Source: Prostheceraeus crozeri
Lineage: Eukaryota; Platyhelminthes; Polycladida; Euryleptidae
Assembly: GCA_907163375.1 (NCBI GenBank)
Contig: CAJQUW010009052.1
Span: forward strand, 62,001-126,000
DNA length: 64,000 nucleotides
Direction: 5' to 3'
The notes under the pieces: generated by a model
Seen by the model: only the letters and a program-made list of their open reading frames with translations
Told to the model about the DNA's origin: nothing
Database searches by the model: none
Shown: positions 13,401 through 28,400 of the stretch, one piece after another
Numbering within the stretch: position 1 is the first letter of the stretch
Layout of the letters: every line of letters starts with the position of its first letter
Translations under genes and position numbers: made by a program

Positions 13401-16400
13401 TACGCACATTTGCTTACACAGAAGCTCAATTTCTTAAAAGTATCCTTCTCACTCGCCTCTGCAGTAAACCAGGGTTAGACAGCAGCATAAAATTAGATGT
13501 GATTGATATTAAAAACCTTTAACTATTTGTTAAAATACACATATCGCCTTACGCGTATGTGTGCATTAGGTACCAGTTACAATAGCATGAATGTACAATA
13601 AATGCACAAATTTTGACATTCAAATCCATCTAAACACCAAAAGGACAGTTATGTTTTTTATGTATGTGAGCACACATGCTCCTGTTTTCCAATGTTCTTG
13701 GAAATAAACATTTTTGACTTTTGACTTTTGACTTATAGAAGCTCAGAGAAGGTTATTGAAGACAATTCTCATTCGCATGCATCAGCAAATCTTCAAATGT
13801 CTATCATATATCTTTATTTTAAAATTTCAAAGAAAAGTTAGAAAATATGCCATTATGTTTTAGCCCTACACATGACTGCACATGACTAGTCATTCATTCG
13901 AAGAAATGCCAATACCAGTCAGAGTTCTATATAAACATTGAAAACAGCAAGAAAATGAAAGAATACATTCTCTCTATAAGTACTGAGAAATATGTTAACG
14001 GGGGAGGGGGTCAAAAAGGTTATCAAGAAAGATTGATACTAGCAGATTGCTAAGATAGAGGCAAGAGGAATGCACGCACATGCGCATTTAACCACTGATC
14101 AGATTCTTTTGATGACACTGATAAAGGACGAGTTTGACCGCTGTTATCTGCGTCAAAAATATTTTCAATTTGATCATGCGTTTCATGTTGGAAGGCTCCA
14201 TTACTTCTTTTTCTCTGGATATTTTGAAATACAAAAGCAACTTGTCATATTTTTCCAACGGCTATACGCCCCATCGTTATGAGTAGGGCAGTTTTTTTGT
14301 TGACTTGTCAAAAAAAGTCAAAATTTTGTCAAAAATATGGGTTCGGTAAAAAAAAGTCAAAATTTATGACTGCAGGATTTTAGCTAAAAGAATGACACAA
14401 ATTGAGGTACGTGAAATCGTCAATTCTTTCGAAGGAACGGACATCCTTGTTAGTCGTGCTAAAGCTGCTGTCAATGATGCCACAGTCGAACAGTCCCTCG
14501 TGAAGATTCAGCGCGACTACCAGGAACTTCCGAAACTGATCGAGAAAATGGAGAGCTCGAAATACACTCTCAAAGAAGCCCACGACGATATAGCGACACT
14601 AAACTTGAAGCAGGACTGTGTGGGCATCGGTGCTTACATAAAAAACGCATGATCAAGAACTGTGACGTTGACAACATTATCAAATGAAAACAAGTGAACG
14701 TGTCTCCAGCCGTGTAAGCTGAACTTCGGTGCTGTCAGCCAACTTCTGCTGCAGTTGAACGATCCTTTTCTATGCTGGGTAAGCTTTTGCGCAAGGACAG
14801 ACCTTTCTTGCCTGAAAATGTATGCAACTATTTGTGTATGTACTACAATAAACTGCAATGGAATATGATTCTAGATTGGAAAATTCGCGTTTTCTTTAAG
14901 GTCAAAATTTGTCAAATTTTCTCGTTTTCAAGGTCAAAATTTGCTTTTTATAGGTCCAAAAAAACTGCCCTAGTTATGAGTCATCACTGTCTGTATTTCT
15001 ATGTTTTCCGCTAGATATCTCGTGATGGTGATAGGCGCAGCATCGTGAGGTTGAGGGCAATTATGCTGGTATCGATAGCATTTTTTGTGCTATGCATCCC
15101 AAGACCACACAAAACGAGAAAGGATGCTTGCCTCCATGCACTGGTATTGCAATATAGTGGCAGTACATTGTTGAGCTTATTAGTAAGGAGTTTCTTTCAA
15201 TCCCTAGAAGTCCCCAATTCCTCTGATTTTGCCATATTTGTTAGCCGTAAAATGAGCATATATGATATTGTCTTCACGATCTCTCTATGACTTCCATCGA
15301 TTTGGAATTTATATTTTTCAGCAAGCCTACTGTTGTTCTAAATATACTGGGGTGTCTCAATATTAACATTTATTGATAATACGACGTATATGTGATTATG
15401 ATGTAATATAACATACTATGATTGACGCAACGGTTGTCGATACTCAAAATCGCATATTAACAACGCGTGCGTTTAAAGTTCCTTTGCTGCTACCGAAACC
15501 GAGGAATTGAAGGTGCGAAAGTACTCCAATCTCGCCAATCAATATCTGTTTCATCCTCTTGACTTTGAAACCTCCGGAGCTTGGGGTACTGAAGCAACCA
15601 GACTTTTGAGTGACATTGGAAGACGCATGTCTGACAATACGGGTGACGGCCGCCAGTTTGCCTCAGTTGCCATCGTCCGAGGAAATTCCACGTCTATTGT
15701 TTCGACAACAATTTTGACACTTGACTTTTTTCGCACTTTTGTATCTCTCTTTTATCCCGCAATTTTCTTCGTTGCTTTTGTCTTTTTTCTGTCACTTTGT
15801 TTGGTGTTGTTGAAATATTTAATAGAGGTAAACTGTTCACATTTATTGATTTACTTATCGACTTAAGATGAAAAACACCCAAAAGAAATTAAGAGGACAG
15901 CTTCCCCAACACATCAATTCATATAGTACATGTGCAATAGATACTATGCAAAAGCTAATTAGTACGATTAATTCTTGTCTCACCTGATTCTTGTCCAATT
16001 CGCAATTTCTATACTCCTGTTCTCCCTCTTGTTGGAAAGTAACGATAACAAAACCCACGAAGATATTCACCATGAAGAAAGCGATAACGACTATGTAAAC
16101 GATGTAGAAGAAAGCGACGGGAAGACGGGAATTATAGCGGCTACCATGACCCTCTTCATTAGAATCAATAGAACGATACAAAAGTCTGTAAAATGGAATC
16201 AATAAACGTGAAGGAGCATTCCTCACCATTTGTCAGAATAGAAAAACTCACCCAGGCCAGCCTTCGAATGTAGCAACCGCAAAGAGAGATAGCAATGCGT
16301 TTCCCACATTGTTGAAATGCAGTTCGTATTCCTCCCATACTCGAGTTTGAACTACGTCGCTGTCGTCAATATATTGCCCTCTGAATGAATTTAATGATTA

Positions 16401-19400
16401 TGAGAATTTATTTTTATCCGGCTTGCATCGAATCAAATACATACCTGCATTCATTCATGAGTGTAATTCCGGGATCGCTGCAGTACATGAATCGTCCTTT
16501 AAACAGTTGAACGCCAATACAAGCGAACATAAACATGAGAAGAAAGGTGACCATCATGATGTTTCCAATACTTTTCACAGCGACTACGACGCACTGGACA
16601 ACGTGCTGAAAAAAAGAAAGAGGCAGGTTAATGCTGAGATATTGCAACCTTAAGAAATTAGAAAGGGTTCTTATAATAAAATTCGCGGAATGAATAAATT
16701 CAGTGTCAATAAGTGTGAATTCTAAGTGTTTTCATGAAGTGTTATAAATTTACTATAGAAGTATTCTTAAGCGCATTTCCAAGTTGAACACTAAATTCAC
16801 CTTTTGAATATCAAATTGAGAAGTTAAGTTGCACCTGATCTTATAAGAAAAGTGTAGAAAATCCTAACGTCTTTTCACACTCTTTCCCCATTCCCTTTCG
16901 ATGAAACAAATGATAGATGTTTCGTGTAGGTGTCTCTAATTATCTAGTTTTCTGTCTTTGTTCATGAAAAAATTCAGAAGTATATGACTGATGGGAAAAA
17001 ATTATTCACGTCACATGATCACAAGTAATGACATTTTTCATCACTTCCTCATGAAGAACATTTACCGAAATTGTTTTTGAATAATTTCCCCTTTGCTTTG
17101 CTCGCGTGGCCGCGGCCGCTCATGGTTTCTCGGGCCTAGAGGATTTCGAGACAATACATCAGAGTATGCTGCAAATTTCCACTGTATTTTAGAGAGATTC
17201 GACCATACCTTGTCTATAAAATTCATTCACATAATGTCATGTTTATATCCACAAAGAGGTTCTATGAAAAATGAACAAACATCATTGACATGAAAGGATA
17301 AAGAAGTAAATGGTGAAAGCTTTGAATTCTTATTTCCTGCATGAATTGCGGAAAAGTCCGCCTTTCACATGCATGGTTCGTAGGCATGCAGTAAGAAGGT
17401 GTGCTTGTATTTCCTTTACCGCTGCATTTTCTTTGATAATCATAGTCAGGTAACTTAGGGACAAATGGGAAATATAGAAGATTAATAGAAAATTGATGAT
17501 ATGAGATTGCTCATATATTATATGACGCACACGGGGCAGGATGTGGTTTGATCGAGCGTCATGTGACACACCACTTTCGTACGAAGTCTTGGGATGAAAG
17601 TTTTGACTGAAGTTCATATCACTCTTGAGAAATGAGTGCTGTTTTGTTCATAACACCACTTGTGCCAGAGTTGTTCACAGCAATCTGCACTAATTTTAGG
17701 AGTTGTGGTTGATAAGAGTTCAATGCAGTTGTTCCTAGAACATGTTAACACTTGTTGCACCAATTCTGGGCAATACACTGATTTTATAATTTAGAAATAC
17801 TTTCTTAGTAATATTATATGTACTATGTACAATTGTACATACTAATGGGAAAAGACAGGGCTATGCACTTACCGCATACATAGCCTAGCACAAACATGCA
17901 TCTAACTGATGCACTTACAATGACACATGATAAATTTATATCAATTTTTCATACACAAACGACTGGACGGATGGTAGACAGGAGTGTGAAATAACTATGT
18001 AACAAGGGAGGCTAGCGTCATTGGTTAAGGAGAGGTTTACTGCCGAATTTTGCGTTGTACAGTATGTGAACGACCCCAAAACGACGACGCTGAATAGACT
18101 GACCCGGAACTGCTAAGACTTAATAATTTCATTGGGGGATTCAAGCAAAAGACAGAAAAATCTGGAGCTGGAGCAAGAAAAATCAATGTTTGAAAAATAA
18201 TGCACAACTCGAATGCTGTCATCCACCTGTCTCGGTCGAACGGACAGTCATGAGATTGCATTGAATTTCATCCTCAACTCATTCCGATCACATTCAGTGG
18301 TTTGGTGTGCTATCCATCAAGCGGATGAACTTTAAAGACAGATAATTCCATTATCCCATAACAGCAGCTATTTATATCAAAGATTGCATCGGACAAGATT
18401 GAATTGATATCCGTTGCAGTCTCGACTAAAACTGAGAGCCAACCCACAACAAAACGAACTCTGTCGTCCACTGTCAATCGAAAATAAGTAATAGAGCGGT
18501 TGGAGATATTTATCCTCGATAGGGAGACGTTGAAAGGGACTGAGGCATAACCCTCTGACTATGCTTAATCTATTGATGCACGTAAAAAGAATTTGGAGTG
18601 TAATGTGCACGTGTGTGAGACAAATTCAGGAGTGACATGATAATATACACATCAGAAAACTTAATTACTAAGATCCACAGCATGGATATCATTGCATGAA
18701 TAAAATTACATCAACATTGCAAGACGGTGGGAACTTGCGCTTAATGCATATTGCTGCAGATAGTCCTTACTTTGCAGATTATTACAGTCCTTACTTATTT
18801 CCGTCAATTCTGTTTATACCACTTCATCAATGGTGCCAAATTGTTGTTTTCTAGCTTACTATTCAGATCCCAATAAAGCATGGAAAGGAAGAAAATTTTG
18901 AATCTCGAAATTCTTGAAAAGTAGAATGACATATTATCATGTTCAAGATGGCATGACTCAACTTGATAAAATGCATAAATGGTTCAATGTTCCGTCTTAT
19001 TCTGATGGCATTCTAAGTTTGTGCTAAAATAAAAATTGTGCATTTATTTATGACTTCCTCTCTGAAGAAGAGTGAGTGAACTTGTAACAGCATCAACAAT
19101 CAAACATGGCCTTCGGGGTTTCTTAATAATTGAAGAGAATTATGCGCCATTTAATCAATACACAAGACGGAAATCGTGAAATATTGCTGTCGGAGTTTAT
19201 GGAGCATTACATGCCACCAAGCAAATTCCGCACAGGGTATCAACACCAATGTGCAGTGGCAGATTACAGTATGCGCTCAATTAAGATGGAATTCGTCGAC
19301 GGACTCAAGAAAAAAACAAGCCTCCAATCCAAGTTTCCATTTCGCAAAATTTTGAAACAATTAGTTTATGTTACTATAGCGACACATTTGACAAACTTCC

Positions 19401-22400
19401 TGAATACCAGCTCTTCAAACTTTGTATATATGTGATATTTAGTCATCTAAGAATTCATGCAGATCTCCGTGTGATATTTTTCCATATAATACACTGAGAT
19501 CATTGGAGGACCAGAGATATCTGCACTAAACTATGCGTTTTAAATGGTGCACGCATCTTCATGTATCGTACTCATGTATAAATCAGTAGGCTACTGATGC
19601 ATCGTACACGTATCTTCAAGAAGGAAAGTATATCTTAGGATAAACGAAGGTGAGTAGTGGGTCTATCTAGTCAACCTGCTTCTTGATTCGCTATAGTATC
19701 ACAGCAAATGCTATCTTTTGTCAGGCACTTCAGAAAATAACTATTGTTTCCGCAAATGAGCATAAATTAGTATTATCGAATAATGAATTACCTTGAGACC
19801 TTTGGCGCGATTTATGGCCCTGAGAGGTCGTAACACTCTCAATACTCGCAGAATTTTCACCACTGAGATGGCGTCATTTCTACAAGAGAAAAACATACGA
19901 CATTTCACACTTGGAAAACTGATTCCATTGCCTAAATCATAACAAAAATTATTCCCGGCCGTTTAAAGTGAGCAGATTCTTCTTAAAACCAATGCTTCAA
20001 GAACAGTGAATGTGCTATTCAAATAAATAAGAAATGCAGTAGAAAGTAAATATTTTGATTAGTGACATTCTTATAAGAGAGAAAGTAAATAGATGACAGT
20101 GATAATCGGAAGCATACACAGAAACATCTAGTAGCAAGTTCGACTCTATTCACCAAATAATTGACCGTTTACATCACTGAGAATGTTCTCTGATGATTAT
20201 GGATCATTCATTCCCATTTATGCAGAATTTCCCCTTTAGTCAACTGTAGATTGATGATCAGTTGCATCACTAAGCGATGAAGCTACTGTGTAACTGTGTT
20301 TTTGAGGATGAAACCAACTCTTGGATAATTGAGGCAATTACTTATTCTTGCAAAAATTCTATTTTCCTGTTTTTCTGAAATTCTTCTGATATGTATCCAA
20401 ATATTCTTTTGATGTGAAATGTCGTTTAGTGATCTCTAATTTATGTACTGTACTTTATTGATTTGTTCATAAATCTAAATTCAGCGACACATTGATGAAG
20501 TCAATAAATTACAATACGACTTAGGAATCTTCCTTCTTAACGTGGAGAAATTCAGATCAGGGAAATTGTCTATACATTGCACGTTCTGTTGTGTGGAGTC
20601 CGTGTAAAATGCGATATTCAAGTAAAAGTATGCTCTCCATTCAGTTTTTGCAAGAGTTAAAGCAATGTTTACAGGCGTTTTTGTCTCTGACGTTTCGGGT
20701 CCTGACCCTTTATCTACGAGAAAAAATTTAACTCTTGCAAAAACTGAAGGGGGAGCATACTTTTACTTGTACATAGCTATGAAAAACCTCCTGTATGAAG
20801 CAATTAACTAGGTGTAAAATGCACCGATAGGACGCACCTTCATTTTTTATTTTCGATACCATAAGGTGAAGTCTATGCATGAAACTGTAAGTGTGTAAGC
20901 AGCATCCAATTCCACATAATCCACTGGCGTTGCATTTCATGACCACCTATTACAACTCAGAAAAATCTAAAATGCTATCTAAGATAGAGTATGAATCTCA
21001 AGTGTCAGTATAATAATTTTAAGAAAATTAAATTACATGCATTTTTTCGACTCAACTCATGCTTGCCCATATAGTATGCTACATGTATGTGCATTCGGCA
21101 TCGAACATTGAAATAGGTTCATGCATTTACTGCATCATAATTGACAGTTCCAAAAAGTTAGGCCAATTATATGATGGATGAGTGCTGAACAGTACAAGTT
21201 TCACAGAATAACCAAACATAATTTTTTCATTGACTGTTATTATATAGTGTTGTCTTTTGACGCCTTTAGTCGATATGGTGTTATTAATGCCACATAAATT
21301 ACAAGGAAAGTTCTGATAAATCATTGATTCCTTGAATGGTTTGATATCATCAATCATATCGAATGAATTATAAAACATAACTTAAATATTCGTTCTTCGC
21401 AAAACCGTTTTATGTTATGCAGACTGCTAATAAATTATCAGATAAGTTGTATTCCTTATCATTTTTGTGCTAAGTCCTTATTACATTTACAAGAACTAAT
21501 TTCCATGTGTTATGAAGCCCATTACCACTGTCTGATATGATTCGAGTCGAATGAAAAAACAGTCGGTGAAAAAGTCGATCAAAAATAGCAACCACTCCAA
21601 TTCCTGCTTTCCGTCTCCTAACAGTTTCAAAGGATATGTAAATGTGCGGTAAAAATATGATAAATACATGTGGAGGAAAATGTGATAAATATGCACTCAA
21701 TAGTCCGAGGATGTTAGGGAAATGCACCGCATTACATTCAAATGAATATACCTGGTTATGGTGATAAAGCAAGGAACATGCAAGCATAGCGACTACAAGG
21801 CAGGCAAAGGAAGCGCTACTTACTGAAATACGTAGGAGATGAGGGCGACACTGACGACCAGCAGGTCTAACATGTTGAACGGGCTGCGACAGAAGGAGCC
21901 CTTATGGGCGATGAACCCGTAGGCAACCATCTGAAACACAACACCAGACACGACGTGGAGACGGCTGCCTTACCAAGCAGTCACGACAACGAAACAACAC
22001 GGGCAGAAACGGACTTCCACTTGCTCTGAAAATTCTCCATCAGTTCTTCATCTGCATCAATCCAATATTTCGAAAATAACAATCTCTTCCATAGAAAATA
22101 CATCAAAGAGAAATTTGAACTACAGTGAATGATTGAATTTCCGACATTACCGCTGCATTGATATCTATTTCCCATACTAGATATCTAATCCCACCATCCC
22201 ATCATTCTTCCCCTCCGATCTCACCACTTAGTTCTTCCAGTGATCGAATAACTGACATGATCCTCATTTACGAGGGGAAATGAAGCATCGAACAATGTCT
22301 ATATTTTCAAATACAAAACATAGAATGAAAATCAAAACTTTCCCTCAGGAACACATCTAATACATCTAAATGCTTCACTACTCATTCGTCAATTCAATTA

Positions 22401-25400
22401 CAATGTTGAAGGATATATTCTTTTTAGTACTGATGTTTATCAGCAGTCCGGAAAGTACCACCAAAGTACTTATTCCCATGCCAGATGCCCTGCAGCGATC
22501 TTTCTGCCACAGGAATCCATACGGCACTCAATAATTCGCATTAATTGTTGTAGGATTCATATAAAGTTTAATACAATCAAAGACATCTAATACAGGAAAA
22601 CTGGTCAGTGGAAAAATAGATGATATGATGGATTGCATTTTTGACAGCAATAAGATTGAATTCGTAGTTGCGGAATAGTTCAGTAATTTGATTTAACATT
22701 AACATTTTGATTTTGAGATACCCTATAATCGGCAATAACTAAAGAATAGTTGAATCTCATCAAAGTTGAGGAAAAGAATTTTTGGAAAGATATTTGCATA
22801 AATCTGTGAGCCATAGAATCAAAAATCTAAAAAAATCCTTTTAAAATTAAAACTGATTCTTCATTAAAATCTACCAACATTTGCTGTGTCGCTTGTTTGC
22901 ATCATCCAACTTATATTAATCGACTATGTTTCTTGATAACATTTTAAGCATTAGAATCCGTCACTCTGGCAATCTGTGGATATACAGTGGAATTGCTAGC
23001 TCATTTGCACATAATCTGCATTCACATTGAATAAAATTTCAGACACCTACTTTTCTAGTGTATCAATAAGACTACATCATATTTATCAATTATGTGATAA
23101 TTTGTGAGACCTAAAAACATGCTTTGCTTAAATGGCTTATTTTAAAACATGGCTTTAAAAAACATAATCAAAGAACATTTAAGTAACTTATTTAGAATCA
23201 CATTTGATAAAAAATGTTTAAAACACTGCTTCAAAGCAATTCCATTAGTTAACAATAAATCTATCTAAAAAAACATTATGCAAAATTAAACAAGAGATTT
23301 GTGTCTTACTAAATGCTGTGATGTAGAATGTCATGAACACTAATGCGTAAATCTTAAGTTAGTGACTATAAAATCCACATGAAAAACCGGCAAATGATAC
23401 TTTCTGACGGTAGGCGAAATGCCATCAAAATCAATAGTTTGCATAGTTTAACCTTATATCGCGTATCATTATTTGATAAAATCTAAGAGCACGTCTATAT
23501 GAGCTAAAAAACGATTCCATAGCAAGTCATGTTTTTTAACTCTTTACTTATTATTGGGTGCTTGCGACCTACATTCCACGGTTTGCATGGTTAAAACATG
23601 ATCCTGCATTATCACAGTTAGTAGTAATGCATGGCATATACAAATACTAAAAGTACATGTTTTTCATTACAACATTTGCGACCTGATGATAACAAAGAAC
23701 TCAAGACTTCTTCAATATCGTGATATTTTCAGCAGAGAAGTCCTGAAGTTCTGCAGAGACAACGAAATCACACTAATTTTTTTCCAGAAATTCGAGCTGA
23801 ACCTTATGACGCTGAAAAATTCGTTAAACAAGCCTTCTACCATAACATCATGAACCAGTATTCTCTCGAGTCATGAAGTGAATAGACTTATGAACTAAAA
23901 ACTGCAATGAATCCATACATCAACTGTTGTTCTATTCCTCCAAGATTAAGTACATGTATCGTCAAGTGGATTGTCTAACAATTTCTTTATTATTGCAGCT
24001 TTACAACTTTGAATTGATCATCAACTACAATCATTACTTCTCTTTTGTGAGAATTTACTTTTTATGGTATCATTTAATTATCATAATCATCAATAAAAAA
24101 TGAAAATATTTTTTAAGGTAGTCTTAAAAAGATTGATTTAATATACGCCAGAAAATATTAGATTATTAGATTCGCCGTGCAAAGCGAAAATCCATCAATA
24201 CATGTATTGATTTCCTCTCAATTTTCCGCGATGTAAGCAAAAATATAGCTCTCCCTCAATTTAGACGACTTTTCTATTTTATAAGATAAATATTGATTTC
24301 GAAGGAGTTCCAACCCTCATCCCCCAGATTTCTGCCCATGATCAATGCCGATCTGGTGTCTAACTGAGTACTTAACTGTACAATTATGTGCCCACTAAAG
24401 TGAGAACTTTTTGATGATATTGCAGGAGAAAGAAATATCCAAAGACTAAGCAATTTGTGAATAGCCAAGAAAATAAGCAATTCCGTAAAACATTGTTGGT
24501 TGCTCGAGTGTATTATTTAGTTGTGATTCACTTATGAAGATGAACATTTCTTCCGCTTAATTTAGGTTACCTTATCGCACATTTATATTCCTCCTAATAC
24601 CGCTACATGACCTTGCCACTCAATATAAAAGAATTAAAAACAAACGTTTTCCTTATGTCCACTTCCCATCATTTTGTCGTGACTGAACGGGCACTCAATG
24701 CGGCAGACTGAATGGCCTTATTTGAATCTTCTACAGCCACGAGCCGAAGTGCAGATCAAATCAACCTCAGTATCTACAATTTCAGCGTCATTTTGAACAT
24801 GATATTGCTGCAACTGGGTCTCATATTGAACAATTGAGACTACTACATACACTTATGCATTCGCGAAAGCAAACTCATACAATACTGCATAAGAAATCCA
24901 TTCAAATGTAATAACTACACCATCTTTCATTTATCAATGCTTGGCGTACACAGATTCATTGAATTCATCAAATTAAAAACCCTGTTTCTGACGGCTGGCC
25001 TTCACGTAATGATGACACCGATTGTCGATCGACCCCGGCTAGTTCCAACCCTGCCATTTGGTGTCTAGAAGATGAAAAGTCCACTCAAGAACATTGCTTT
25101 CGCCGAATATAATACGAGGTTCTGTGCTTTCAAGGAAACTGAAGTAAATCTCAGCTTTATGCTCATTTAACGGGGGAAACACACAAGCAGTTCTCTACTT
25201 TACATCGTCAAAACCGCCGGAAGCCGAAAATTGATCGTTCCTATTATCGTTAAATCGTATTAGTTACGGTTGATCATTCCAAGAAGCACGAACTCTTCCT
25301 CCACAATCTCCTCCCTCCCCGTTCGCCTTCCCTCCATCCATCCCACCATTCTGTCTCCCATGTTGTCATCGATCAACGCATCTGCCAGTATCACGGAGGT

Positions 25401-28400
25401 AGCAGCCAACACTTGGCGTATATCGGATACCACACCTCGTGTCATGTCGTTTCCTCCTTCAACATCAATTATTCAGGAAGGTTTTGGCTGTTCTGATTAC
25501 AATCTCGAGTCGACGCGGCGATCTCCGTTTCACAATGCTCGTGACCGCTGTCAAGAGTGCGGAAGAAACATGTACCCTCCCATCAGTAATGGTCTGTTGG
25601 TTGTAGATGAGCAAGGATTTGTAGATGGAATAATTCAAATGAATGAAAGGAGAGAAGGGAAAAGAGCAATTGAAAAGAGAACAGACAAACCCTTTCAAAT
25701 CACTATCGCAACAAAATTGGAGAGAGAATGAATGCAGCAAAGACAGACATTACAATATGCTATGCCTTCAGAATGAATGTTCGATTACCAGTGTGTCAGA
25801 AAAATTATATTACAATATTAATGACTATGGATGTTGATTCCAATCTTTCAGGAAGGATATGCTGCGCCTTATATGTTCCGGAAATTTTTAGTATGTGCTT
25901 AAAAATAATGCTTGAAACAGATTATTGATTAATAAAAGGGAACTAAGTCGCATTTACTTCCTGTATATAACATCAATCATGTTGTGATATTGATATATAC
26001 ATGTATATGCCGATTTATAAAGGCGAGTTGAACTTCCTTCATAATGTAGTCAGAAGCTTCAATCAGAAATGAAATTATCATACATAATTATCATACCAAC
26101 CTGTTAAAAGAAATTTATTTGATTGTAGTTCTATATTCAATAAACAAGAGCAGATATTAGTGTACATGTATAAACATGCACCACCTTTGATAGCATAATA
26201 GTTCAGCAACATCTTTGTTCGCTGCACTTTCGAAGGATTATCATTGAATGTTAGAAGTGCGGATGTCATGAAATTCGCGAAAGAACAATCGGAAATGCTA
26301 TATAACGCAAGTTGAGGACGCTGCTTTTAAAAACGCCATGATGATTATACTGTTTCTAGTTTGAATTTTATGCAAAATCAATAGCTCATTCACTTTCAGT
26401 CAAATGCAAACACCTTTTCATCTCATAATATTTCTTTTTATGCCGTTCGAAAAACACGAGATGTTAAATCTAAGAACTTCATCGATTTCATTTGAAACAA
26501 GTAATTACTTAATGTTCACATTTTGATAATAATAAGTCAGAGATAATTTATTTTAATCGTTTATCTCCCTATCAAAACAGTATGATGGGGCAAAACTGTT
26601 TCATTTAAAGAAACAGTAGTGTCACAATAGGTTACACACAATTCGTCACAGATCCAGTTCACGATTCTTCTCCATTCACCTTTGTCTTGAAATCTTCTTC
26701 TACTCGGCGATGTCCTTTCTCTGCTCCACGTCCGCATTCTCACCTGTCTTCCACTTGCTTTGCTTCTGCCCTCATTAGTAGTCTCTCACATTCAGTTCTC
26801 TGTATGTGAACTGTCCACCTTAATCGGTTGTCCTTGATCTTTCTTGCCTTTGTCTTCTGCAGACCCACACGCTACTTCTCGTCTTAAATCATTCATATTT
26901 CTCCTTTCGATCTTCTGAGCTCCACATATTCTCCTTATCCAGTTGTTCTCGTCCATTTAAAATTTCGCCATCTGCTTCTTTGTGAACGGCAGTGTTTCCT
27001 GTCCTTAAGTGCAGGCTGGGATAACACATCACTCCTGCACTTTCAGTTTTATATTTCTGCCGATCTTGAGGTCTTCAATTACACCTACTACTTCCTTATA
27101 AGCCCAATACCAGTTTTGATTCGATGTCACACTCTCTATCCGCCATACAATCTGCCTCAATCAGTCCACCCAGACAGACAAATCCATCCACTAATCTTAG
27201 CTCACTGCTTCCCACCTTTTTCTTCAGTGTCTCATGCTCTTTCTTCATGATCATTATCTCAGTTTTCTTTACTCATCTTTAAACCATGGTTTTCAAATTG
27301 TGATACAGTGAATGATGTTGCCTACAATTTAGTAAGTCAAATGTCTGAGCGCAATATCGATCAAAATCCTTACTCATAGCACTTATAAATTGACACCCAT
27401 TTCAAATGAAATAACAAAATGTCTACTTTTAATTTAATTCATTTGAAATCAAATTAAAGCTTTTAAGTGAGATTTACTGCTATAATGACTTGTTATCATA
27501 TTCAGGGAATGTTAATTTAACGAGAAATATTAAGTGAAAGCTAAATTCGGGATTTGTGGCGAAGTTTGATTAAGTGAATGTCCACATTAATACAAATGTT
27601 GATGTCCGGCCTAGGAGCCCTTTCTTCCGCAACAAGATAAAGTAAAACAAATATTCTACTCAAACTTTCGTGTCTCGCTTTGTCAAGGGTGTTATAATGA
27701 CCTTGGCCAAGCAAGATACGAAAATTTGGGCAAAATATTTGTTTTACTTTATCTTATTGCGAAAGAAAGGCTCCAAGGCCAAGCATTAACATTTGAACTA
27801 TATATATTTTTTTGCAACGGCCGGCGAATATTTACAAAATATGGTTCCACATAAAATTTGCAATTTGCATTCGACCATGTTGATCAATGCATGATTCATT
27901 CTGTGCATTTGCTTGCAAAAATTATCTTGAGAACTTTTGTGGTGTTTGAAATCTGAAAATGCAGAATTTCTAACATTTGAGTGCGGAAAGTTAAGTGCTT
28001 TGATAGTAATAAAATATATTGATTAGCTTCCAATCTTTCAAACAAGAGGACTTTGAAACAAAGCGTATCTCTGTGCGATTTTCATGTTGATACTTATAAT
28101 ATTGCAATAAACCCTGTAGTTCTCAAGCAAGCTTCAAAGCCAAAAGAGAACATTTGATCCGAAAACTTTCAGTTCAATGGGCACAAATGAGTTAACTCTC
28201 AACAAAGCATTCACTAATCGGCTGCTAAGTGTGCCCGTAAAAGTAGACACAAAAGTGTTGAACACAAAATTGTTGAAAGGGTTGATCAACTCATCCAGTT
28301 TCCAATCAAGTTTCAAAATTTACCGCATATTTTTTTAGAATGAATCAAACGGCGTTCTCAGCATTGAACCAGGTTGAACAGAGCAACACTAAAAATAGCT

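Larger units (their letters stand above)
595..15983. other. 15.4-kb Cav1 intron between IIIS6 and IVS1 exons
   Basis: A long AT-rich intron. Recognisable contents are an (AT)21 microsatellite, two SINE family A copies, a third tRNA-SINE-like sequence and a decayed hAT candidate. There is also a short tandem duplication, a LINE reverse-transcriptase fragment, a retroelement tail, a compact hAT element and an RT-type C-terminal fragment; each has its own entry. The remaining stretches (roughly 600-1380, 1440-2390, 3840-7260, 8330-9520, 9680-11500, 13150-13710 and 13740-14280) show only short unassigned open frames and AT-rich sequence. Confidence 0.8.

Noticed and set aside
15551-15882. Minus-strand frames between the IIIS6 exon and the RT-type fragment as further Cav1 exons
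   Set aside because: They are antisense to the retroelement fragment or low-complexity, lack splice sites in phase, and the IIIS6 exon joins perfectly to 436-594.
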